NCBI GenBank assembly: GCA_027486275.1
Contig: JAIXPM010000451.1
Span: forward strand, 1 to 5,482
Direction: 5' to 3'
From: Sphingomonadales bacterium
GTDB taxonomy: Bacteria; Pseudomonadota; Alphaproteobacteria; Sphingomonadales; Sphingomonadaceae
DNA: 5,482 nucleotides
The position numbers and the translations under genes are program-made. The notes under the pieces are model-generated. The model did not search any database. It had not been told where the DNA came from and worked only from the letters and a program-made list of their open reading frames with translations. Shown piece after piece: positions 1 through 4,606 of the stretch; position 1 is the first letter of the stretch, and each line of letters opens with the position of its first letter.

Positions 1-345
<345 letters not shown>

Positions 346-427
346 ATGCAACCAGCTGCTACGGGGAAAACCGTTTGCAACTGACTGTTGTTCAGGAGCT
401 TATTCTGTTCACAAGATCACTAACGTA

Positions 428-444
428 ACCGGCAAAAAGCCGGT
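428..444 (-). other. Small leader hairpin ACCGGC-5 nt-GCCGGT
   Basis: A perfect 6-bp stem with a 5-nt loop; on the transcribed minus strand it reads ACCGGCTTTTTGCCGGT. The T run is in the loop and not after the stem, so it is not an intrinsic terminator. It sits about 85 nt before the 16S 5' end. A structural role in leader folding or processing is inference. Confidence 0.5.
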
Positions 445-553
445 GTGCTATGTGGTATTGAGACATATAAGCTTCGGTTTAACCACGGCACTCGGAACCT
501 GAAATCCCGAACCGTGGACCGCCGCCCACATGTCCCTTCATTTTAACCTACGA

Positions 554-596
554 TGAGAAAGAGCGACACCGAACATTCCCCTGGCGAACCAAGTTC
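554..596 (-). promoter_or_regulatory. boxB/boxA-like rRNA antitermination site
   Basis: On the minus strand, CGCTCTTTCTCA at 565-554 resembles the bacterial rRNA boxA consensus TGCTCTTTAACA, which binds NusB and S10 (NusE) and protects rRNA transcription from Rho. A short stem GAAC-TTG-GTTC lies 20 nt upstream at 596-586, in the boxB-then-boxA order known from E. coli rrn leaders. It is about 210 nt upstream of the 16S 5' end and about 115 nt downstream of the inferred transcription start. The boxA match is good; the boxB stem is only 4 bp and could be chance. Confidence 0.5.
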
Positions 597-687
597 CTGA
601 CCGGTGTCAATTTCGAGGTCGGCGGCAAACGCTTTGCTCTGGTCCAGTGGACCGGGGCGGTGGGTTCGTCGTCGGCGACGGAGGCGG

Positions 688-727
688 CTTATGGTCCGCT
701 CGAAAGTCTCCGTCAACAACTTTTTTT
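688..727 (-). promoter_or_regulatory. Likely main rRNA promoter (P2) with A-tract
   Basis: On the minus strand TTGACG (716-711) is followed after exactly 17 nt by CATAAG (693-688): 5/6 and 4/6 matches to sigma70 -35 and -10. Seven A residues (727-721) lie just upstream of the -35, the position of an UP element that contacts the alpha subunit C-terminal domains at rRNA promoters. The bases after the -10 are GC-rich (CCGCCTCC), as is usual for discriminators under growth-rate and ppGpp control. Transcription would start near 681 and run into the 16S gene. This is a motif reading; no start site has been mapped. Confidence 0.6.
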
Positions 728-732
728 CCGGC

Positions 733-754
733 GCTTCCGAATTACTTCGGAAGC
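733..754. repeat. 8-bp inverted repeat between the two promoters
   Basis: GCTTCCGA (733-740) and TCGGAAGC (747-754) form a perfect inverted repeat around a 6-bp centre. It lies upstream of the P2 A-tract and downstream of the P1 -10. On the minus strand it is followed by an A run, not a T run, so it is not a terminator for that strand; on the plus strand no T run follows either. It could be an operator for a dimeric regulator or simply a leader hairpin of P1 transcripts. Function unknown. Confidence 0.5.
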
Positions 755-777
755 TTGAAATCCCCGGCACCGCAACG

Positions 778-806
778 ATTGTCTTCCCACTTTTAGGGTG
801 GGTCAA
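778..806 (-). promoter_or_regulatory. Possible upstream rRNA promoter (P1)
   Basis: On the minus strand TTGACC (806-801) and GACAAT (783-778) are 17 nt apart: 5/6 and 4/6 matches to the sigma70 hexamers. The spacer itself holds part of a CCCAC/GTGGG inverted repeat. It points at the 16S gene, 90 bp upstream of P2, so the two would form the tandem promoter arrangement common for rRNA operons. It lacks the A-tract seen at P2 and is less certain. Confidence 0.4.
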
Positions 807-1139
807 GGTGACCGTTGCTGTTGTCTTGGCTGCCTGGGGAGCGTCGCTCGGAAGCGGCGTCCCCGTTGGCCGGGAGCGCTCCTCTATGGGCGACCCACCG
901 GCCTTGCAAGCGCTTTTTTGCGAGATCGTGTAATTTTCTGTCTCTTCCTTGGAAGAAGTGAACCTTCTCCACAGGGCGCCTGCGGGGACTACCGCCATCA
1001 CATCAAGGCAAGCCCGGCAGAATCAGTCCACCCCGATGCCCGAATCCGGCAGAATCGCCTCCACAGTCGCCGCTTGGCAGCTCTAGGCCTTGTACAGAAT
1101 CGGGTATTCCGCCGAATCAATCGATCAGACGTGCCCGCA
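807..1139. other. Gene-free stretch between rRNA promoters and CBS gene
   Basis: I find no believable gene here. The open frames that cross it show no domain, and they cross the promoter region or run antisense to the CBS gene. It contains a 10-bp palindrome GGAGCGCTCC (873-882), a CTTCC/GGAAG near-palindrome around 945-956 and the 11-bp direct repeat listed separately. No intrinsic terminator with a T run is seen for the CBS gene that reads into it from the right. Confidence 0.5.
1014..1056. repeat. 11-bp direct repeat CCGGCAGAATC, two copies
   Basis: CCGGCAGAATC occurs at 1014-1024 and again at 1046-1056, a 32-bp step, just downstream of the CBS gene. The sequence between the copies is not repeated. 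It may be a chance duplication, a protein site, or the trace of an old slippage event; nothing in the window decides this. Confidence 0.5.
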
Positions 1140-1559
1140 TCAGCTGGCGATATAGTGCTTCAACGATTCGGCTTCGGCCTCGGCGTCCTCGATTCGGCGC
1201 TTCACGAGATCACCGATCGAAACGAGACCCAGCAGCCGGTCACCCTCCAGCACGGGCAGATGTCGGAATCGGCGGTCGGTCATGATCGCCATGGCATCGC
1301 ACACGTTCATGCGTGCGTCGGCCGTGATCACCGGCGCCGTCATGAGATCAGCGGCGGTGGCATCGTGCACGCCCTTCCCGTGCAGGTGCATGCCGCGGCA
1401 GATGTCACGCTCGCTCACCAGGCCGGCAATGACATCACCATCCATCACCAGCACAGCGCCGATGCGATGTTCATGAAGCAGGGCAACAATGTGGGTGATC
1501 GGCGAATCGCGGCCGACTGTGACAAGCGGCTTCTTGCCGACGAGAATCGAACCGAGCAT
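1140..1559 (-). CDS. Two-CBS-domain protein
   Basis: A 139-residue protein made of one Bateman module: CBS1 at about residues 8-60 and CBS2 at about 72-125. Both end in the G-h-h-S-x-x-D signature (GLVSERD at 47-53, GLVSIGD at 111-117), whose Ser and Asp commonly contact the ribose and phosphate of adenosine nucleotides. The RFRHLPV block (97-103) and the acidic C-terminal helix ending in YIAS are typical of the stand-alone alphaproteobacterial CBS family. No catalytic or membrane domain is attached, so it is probably a soluble cytoplasmic energy or nucleotide sensor acting on an unknown partner. The ATG start is backed by GGGAGG (1571-1566) 6 nt upstream. It is divergent from the small membrane-protein gene at 1640 and reads toward the rRNA operon. 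Family is sure; ligand and partner are not known. Confidence 0.93.
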   Translation of the reverse strand: MLGSILVGKKPLVTVGRDSPITHIVALLHEHRIGAVLVMDGDVIAGLVSERDICRGMHLHGKGVHDATAADLMTAPVITADARMNVCDAMAIMTDRRFRHLPVLEGDRLLGLVSIGDLVKRRIEDAEAEAESLKHYIAS

Positions 1560-1577
1560 GATTCGCCTCCCAATAAG

Positions 1578-1596
1578 GGCGCCGCATTGGCGCCGC
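1578..1596. repeat. Tandem GGCGCCGC boxes in the divergent intergenic region
   Basis: GGCGCCGC is present twice (1578-1585 and 1589-1596) with a 3-bp spacer, giving an 11-bp period, about one helical turn. Each copy contains the palindrome GGCGCC. It lies in the 80-bp gap between the divergent CBS gene and the plus-strand membrane-protein gene, so a shared operator is possible. Clear -35/-10 elements were not found in this gap, and in GC-rich DNA such repeats also arise by chance. Confidence 0.4.
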
Positions 1597-1639
1597 GGGT
1601 GGCAATCATGCGCCCATCACCACCGGAAGGCAAAGTACA

Positions 1640-1918
1640 ATGAATGGCCCAGGCCCCAACCCTTCCGAGTCGGCTGCCGCCAGCGCTGCCTGGGTGCCGT
1701 TCTGGCGCCTGATGCGCATCGTGGCACTGTGTGCGCTGCTGGCCGTGCTGGCCGCGCTGGGCTGGCTGCAGGCCACAGGTGCGCCACAGCGATGGGAATT
1801 GTGGCTTGCGGTGGCCGGCGGCGTAGGCGGCACTGTGTTGCTCAGTGGCGCGCTGATGGGCCTGGTGTTCGTCTCCAATCGCTCCGGCCACGACGACAGC
1901 GTGGGCCGGGGCGACTAG
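1640..1918 (+). CDS. Small two-helix membrane protein, hypothetical
   Basis: A 92-residue protein with two clear hydrophobic segments: about residues 26-43 (rich in Leu, Ala and Val) and 54-78. Basic residues before the first (R23, R26) and after the second (R81) predict both ends in the cytoplasm with a short periplasmic loop (QATGAPQRWE). The tail after helix 2 reads SNRSGHDDS; from memory a similar S-x-S-GHD/E tail occurs in short uncharacterised sphingomonad membrane proteins. The ATG at 1640 has GGAAGG (1625-1630) 9 nt upstream. It is the only plus-strand gene: divergent from the CBS gene and convergent with the DUF4167 gene, with 9 bp between their stops. No function can be assigned. 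Confidence 0.75.
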   Translation: MNGPGPNPSESAAASAAWVPFWRLMRIVALCALLAVLAALGWLQATGAPQRWELWLAVAGGVGGTVLLSGALMGLVFVSNRSGHDDSVGRGD

Positions 1919-1927
1919 CGGCGGGCG

Positions 1928-2824
1928 TCAATCAGCCGATTCGGTTTCCGCTGCCGGCTTGCGGGTGCGGCGGCGCACGGGCTTTTCAGCCGGAGCGGCT
2001 TCGGCGGCGACGGATTCGGCCGGAACCGGCGCTGCCGGGGCTTCCTCCGCATCGCGACGCACGCTCAGGCGACGGCCCTCGCCGCGCGAGACGGGGGGTG
2101 GCAGCGCCTGCAGAAACGATTCGCGGTCATCGATCGCCGGTGCATCAGTTGAATCCTGATCCCGCGGCTGCTCCAACCGTTCCGGCCGGCGATCACGGCG
2201 ATCACGCTGCCAATCACGGCGGTTGCCGTCGGCGCCACGATCTTCACGTGGCCGATCTTCACGTGGCCGATCTTCACGGGGACGGTCTTCACGCGGGCGC
2301 TCGTCACGCGGACGTTCGTCACGGGGACGTTCGTCACGGGGACGTTCGTCACGGGGACGGTCATCACGGCTGCGGCCATCACGGTTGCGATCATCCCGGC
2401 GACCACGCTCACGGTCATCGCGGGGGCGATCGTCACGCGGCCGGTCATCGCGGGCGCGCTCATCACGGCGTTGATCGCCGTCATCACCGCGATCGTCGTC
2501 GCTCTCGGCATTGCCGCTGTCGCCTTCCACGCCGTCATCATCATAGGCGTCGCGGCCGTTACGGCCTTCGGGCTGGCGATCACGATGATCGCCCAAAATG
2601 CGGAAATAATGTTCGGCGTATTGCAGATAATATTCTGCCGTCACCCGATCGCCGGCCTGTTGGGCATCACGCGCCAGGGCACGATATTTTTCCAGAAGCT
2701 GGGTGGCATTGCCGCGCTGGCGGTTATCAAGCCGGGCACCATAATTGTTGCCGCCAGCCATTTGTTGCGGGCGCGGACCGGTGTTGCCGCCTCCACGCCG
2801 CCGCCGCTGGTTGTTCCTGATCAA
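1928..2824 (-). CDS. DUF4167-domain protein with Arg/Asp/Glu repeat tract
   Basis: A 298-residue protein if started at the TTG at 2824. Residues 1-38 are basic and Gly/Asn-rich (RNNQRRRRGGG), and 40-80 hold the conserved DUF4167 core with EKYRALARDAQQAGDR and the AEYYLQYAEHYFR helix. This family is alphaproteobacterial, of unknown function, and starts close to such an NNxxRRR stretch. About 81-225 is a disordered mixed-charge region, with four RPRDE and four RPRED pentads at 156-195, after which come acidic and Ala/Pro stretches and a basic cluster KPVRRRTRKP (281-290). The TTG is preferred because the family N-terminus follows it directly and GGGGA lies 8 nt upstream; the in-frame ATG at 3028 would add 68 residues of non-family sequence. 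The basic N-terminus and repeat suggest RNA or nucleic-acid binding, but that is inference. In several relatives this gene follows prmC; here an SDR precedes it. Confidence 0.88.
   Translation of the reverse strand: MIRNNQRRRRGGGNTGPRPQQMAGGNNYGARLDNRQRGNATQLLEKYRALARDAQQAGDRVTAEYYLQYAEHYFRILGDHRDRQPEGRNGRDAYDDDGVEGDSGNAESDDDRGDDGDQRRDERARDDRPRDDRPRDDRERGRRDDRNRDGRSRDDRPRDERPRDERPRDERPRDERPREDRPREDRPREDRPREDRGADGNRRDWQRDRRDRRPERLEQPRDQDSTDAPAIDDRESFLQALPPPVSRGEGRRLSVRRDAEEAPAAPVPAESVAAEAAPAEKPVRRRTRKPAAETESAD
2240..2403 (-). repeat. 15-bp tandem repeat inside the DUF4167 gene
   Basis: Eight 15-bp units in tandem (2240-2359; phase may be set a base either way) encode RPRED x4 and RPRDE x4. 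Plus-strand units such as GTTCGTCACGGGGAC occur three times identically (2314-2358), and GATCTTCACGTGGCC twice (2239-2268). Three decayed copies continue to about 2403, and looser Asp/Arg repeats reach about 2465. The near-identical central units imply recent slippage or recombination, so copy number may vary between strains. Each unit is a multiple of 3, so gain or loss keeps the frame. Confidence 0.9.
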
Positions 2825-3056
2825 GATCGTTGTCCCCGTTGACTGGCCATATCGCGGCGGCTGTTGGGTGTAATCATGCCCTTCGCGCGGTTCGGACGCC
2901 GGGGGCCAACAGGCCCATCCGCGACCGGACTTGCCCTTTGCTGGCGTACCGGCTGATGCTGCGCGAGAGGCAGCCCGCTGCTTTCCTGCTGCGGCTACCT
3001 GAATGCGCCTTAGCCGGGCAAATCCCATCCGCCAAGGGAAAAACGACGCAGGCCGC
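2825..3056. other. Intergenic region upstream of the DUF4167 gene
   Basis: This 232-bp gap separates the SDR stop from the preferred DUF4167 start. It stays open in the DUF4167 frame back to 3028, but its translation there has no family character. It holds a GGGCC-4 nt-GGCCC stem (2903-2916) and an 18-codon ORF (2877-2821, minus; MITPNSRRDMASQRGQRS) whose TGA overlaps the TTG start as TTGA. The small ORF has only a poorly spaced GAAGGG before its ATG. No convincing sigma70 promoter or strong terminator was found. Confidence 0.5.
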
Positions 3057-3860
3057 TCAGCGTGCCACCTTGGGCGCCATGCCAGCCATCAACTGGAAGC
3101 AGGCTTCCGGGTCCTGCCGCTTCAGGCCGAGCAACTGCATTTCGGCCGCGCCATCCCGGCCGACAGGAATTTCGGGCACATTGCCCGTGATCCCGGCGAT
3201 GATCTGCACGGCAGCCTCGTGGATGGAAATGCCGGCATCCACCGGATCCTCGCCATCACCTTTCTGGCTGCCATCACCGCGCAAGGCGTTCTTGCCGATG
3301 CCGGTGGCGACAAAGCCGGGGGTGAGCACGTGCACCTGCACCCCATATTGGGCGATCTCGGCCCGCAGTGCGTCAGACCAGCCGACCAGCGCATGTTTGG
3401 CAGCACAATAACCGGTGCGCAGCGGCGAGCCGACCTTGCCGGCGACCGAAGCGTTGTTGATGATTCGCCCCGAGCCGCGCTGCACCATGGCCGGCAGCAC
3501 CAGCTGCGTCAGCCGCAGCGGCGCGAAGAAGTCCACCTCCATCAGAGTGCGATAAACCGGAAACTCGGTATCGAGCGCCAGGCTGCGTTGCGAAATGCCG
3601 GCATTGTTCACCAGCCAATCGACACCGCCGGTCACCGCCGCCACCCGCGCGGCAATGGCCGGCAGCGAATCAAGATCGGTCACCTCAAATGCTTCAACAA
3701 TGCTGCCAGGGCATTGGGCGGCAACCTCTTCCAGCGCTGCCTGGTTGCGGCCCGACAGCACCAGCCGCGCGCCCTTTGCCGCCAGCGCCAGCGCCAGCCC
3801 CTTGCCGATCCCGGCCGAAGCCCCGGTGATCCAGATGGCCTTGCCTGCAACATCGCTCAT
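3057..3860 (-). CDS. Short-chain dehydrogenase/reductase (SDR family)
   Basis: A 267-residue classical SDR. The Rossmann nucleotide motif TGASAGIG is at 12-19, GRN after strand 2 (R38) points to NADP(H), VTDLD is at 60-64, NNAG at 85-88, the catalytic Ser is S138 (NNASVAG), the catalytic pair is Y151-x3-K155 and the PGFVAT loop is at 181-186. The position usually held by the helix-4 Asn appears to be D110 (MEVDFF). Length is normal for the class, and the overall pattern is closest to the DHRS7B-like/YqjQ type of oxidoreductase. It would reduce or oxidise a carbonyl/alcohol group in the cytosol; the substrate cannot be read from sequence. The ATG at 3860 overlaps the stop of the NnrU-like gene (ATGA) and has GGAG 9 nt upstream, inside that gene; the longer in-frame ORF to 3980 adds non-SDR residues. 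Expression is likely translationally coupled. Confidence 0.93.
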   Translation of the reverse strand: MSDVAGKAIWITGASAGIGKGLALALAAKGARLVLSGRNQAALEEVAAQCPGSIVEAFEVTDLDSLPAIAARVAAVTGGVDWLVNNAGISQRSLALDTEFPVYRTLMEVDFFAPLRLTQLVLPAMVQRGSGRIINNASVAGKVGSPLRTGYCAAKHALVGWSDALRAEIAQYGVQVHVLTPGFVATGIGKNALRGDGSQKGDGEDPVDAGISIHEAAVQIIAGITGNVPEIPVGRDGAAEMQLLGLKRQDPEACFQLMAGMAPKVAR

Positions 3861-4540
3861 TGGAAATAACTCCAGCCGGCGGCCGGCACGCCGATCAACA
3901 CCGGGTGGCCCCACAAGATCAAGAACCACAACAGCAGCCCGCCCAGCACCGGCACCAGGCCGGGCCAGATCGCGCTCCATGGTTGGCGGCCGGCCACGAT
4001 GGCCAGAAACGGAAAATGCGAGGTGCGCGCCATGTGAGCGGCATAGGCGGGGTTCTGCGCCTTCTTCTTGCCGTCTTGCATGGCCGTGCCGAACAACGCC
4101 AGTACGGCCACACCGCTGGCCAGCACGATGGTGCGCGGATCAGCGGTCATCATGATGTGCACGCCGGCCCAGATCGCCATACTCCACATCATCGGGTGGC
4201 GAGTGATGCGCTGCAGGCCCTTGGGTTCCCCCTTCACGCCCGGCATCATCGCCGGGTTGGGCGCGCTCACCGATCCCACGAAGAAGATGCAAGCCACCAG
4301 CATCGCCGCCAGCGCCGGGATGTAAGCGCCTGCCGGCGTATCCCACAGCCGTTCCTTGGGCGTTTCGCGCCACAACTGCACGGCGCTGCCGAAACTGGCC
4401 AGCGCCACCAGCGAATAGACGAGGGCGAAGCCCTTCTCCCCAAGCCGCGCCACCAGCGGGCCACGCAGAGGGTGCGACAGCAATTCATGGCTGACCACGA
4501 ACAGGCCCACCAGCAGCGCCAGCAGCATCAGATCAGACAC
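3857..4540 (-). CDS. NnrU-family integral membrane protein
   Basis: A 227-residue membrane protein with about six hydrophobic segments (roughly 3-17, 38-55, 72-91, 117-132, 136-152 and 192-212). It has the family landmarks SHELLSHPLR (17-26), RITRHPMMWS (111-120) and the NPAYAAHMARTSHFPF block (163-178). NnrU-like proteins were named from denitrification clusters, and plant 15-cis-zeta-carotene isomerase (Z-ISO), which uses heme b, is a relative; conserved histidines here (H18, H23, H115, H128) could serve heme. No denitrification or carotenoid gene is visible nearby, so neither role is shown. The start is GTG at 4540, with GAGGGG (4552-4547) 6 nt upstream; an ATG four codons further is the alternative. 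Its stop overlaps the SDR start by 4 nt. Family call is firm; activity is unknown. Confidence 0.9.
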   Translation of the reverse strand: MSDLMLLALLVGLFVVSHELLSHPLRGPLVARLGEKGFALVYSLVALASFGSAVQLWRETPKERLWDTPAGAYIPALAAMLVACIFFVGSVSAPNPAMMPGVKGEPKGLQRITRHPMMWSMAIWAGVHIMMTADPRTIVLASGVAVLALFGTAMQDGKKKAQNPAYAAHMARTSHFPFLAIVAGRQPWSAIWPGLVPVLGGLLLWFLILWGHPVLIGVPAAGWSYFQ

Positions 4541-4557
4541 GCGATACCCCTCTTCCG

Positions 4558-4592
4558 GCCGGCGGTTCGCCGGCGGCTTTTCATTGCCGCCG
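4558..4592 (-). promoter_or_regulatory. Two mutually exclusive hairpins before the nnrU-like RBS
   Basis: On the minus strand the first stem is CGGCGGC-AATGAAAA-GCCGCCG (4592-4571) and the second GCCGGCG-AAC-CGCCGGC (4574-4558). Each has 7 perfect pairs and they share 4574-4571, so both cannot form fully at once. The second ends about 5 nt before the GAGGGG ribosome binding site of the NnrU-like gene. This could act as a translational or attenuation switch, or only as a stabilising structure between cistrons. Neither is followed by a T run on the minus strand. On the plus strand the second stem is followed shortly by TTTT, but no plus-strand gene ends here. Confidence 0.45.
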
Positions 4593-4606
4593 CTTCAAGT
4601 CGCGGC

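Larger units (their letters stand above)
346..681 (-). other. 16S rRNA leader region (precursor 5' end)
   Basis: This stretch lies between the likely rRNA promoter (-10 at 693-688) and the mature 16S 5' end. It has no credible coding sequence: the ORFs crossing it have no family resemblance. It holds several small hairpins and an antitermination-like site (listed separately), as expected for an rRNA leader that is transcribed and then removed by RNase processing. A GGTCC/GGACC stem with a 3-nt loop lies at 641-653, and a CCACGG/CCGTGG pair with a long loop at 483-517. The arm that would form the 16S processing stem cannot be checked, because its partner lies beyond the 16S 3' end, outside the window. 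The leader start is inferred from the promoter, not seen. Confidence 0.7.

Noticed and set aside
405..418. A second boxA-like string TGATCTTGTGAACA in the rRNA leader
   Set aside because: It needs an insertion to align with the consensus; the site at 554-565 is better.
605..610. Perfect -35 hexamer TTGACA on the minus strand
   Set aside because: No -10-like hexamer lies at 15-19 nt (17-nt spacing gives TCGCCA).
965..973. DnaA-box-like TTCTCCACA
   Set aside because: A single site with one mismatch and no cluster or AT-rich region; not evidence of an origin.
543..1001. Minus-strand ORF of 152 codons
   Set aside because: It covers the rRNA promoters and leader, its residues look random, and no family is recognised.
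798..1643. Plus-strand ORF of 281 codons
   Set aside because: It is antisense to the CBS gene, rich in His, Arg and Gln as expected from reverse-frame translation of GC-rich coding DNA.
2239..2403. CRISPR-like array
   Set aside because: Repeats are contiguous 15-mers without unique spacers, in frame within a gene.
2223..2474. Plus-strand ORF reading SRGRS repeats, resembling an RS-domain protein
   Set aside because: It is the antisense reading of the 15-bp repeat in the DUF4167 gene; the minus frame has the conserved domain and a plausible start.
3039..3063. Possible terminator after the SDR gene (ACGC/GCGT stem then TTTTT on the minus strand)
   Set aside because: The stem is only 4 bp with a 10-nt loop and overlaps the stop codon; too weak to call.
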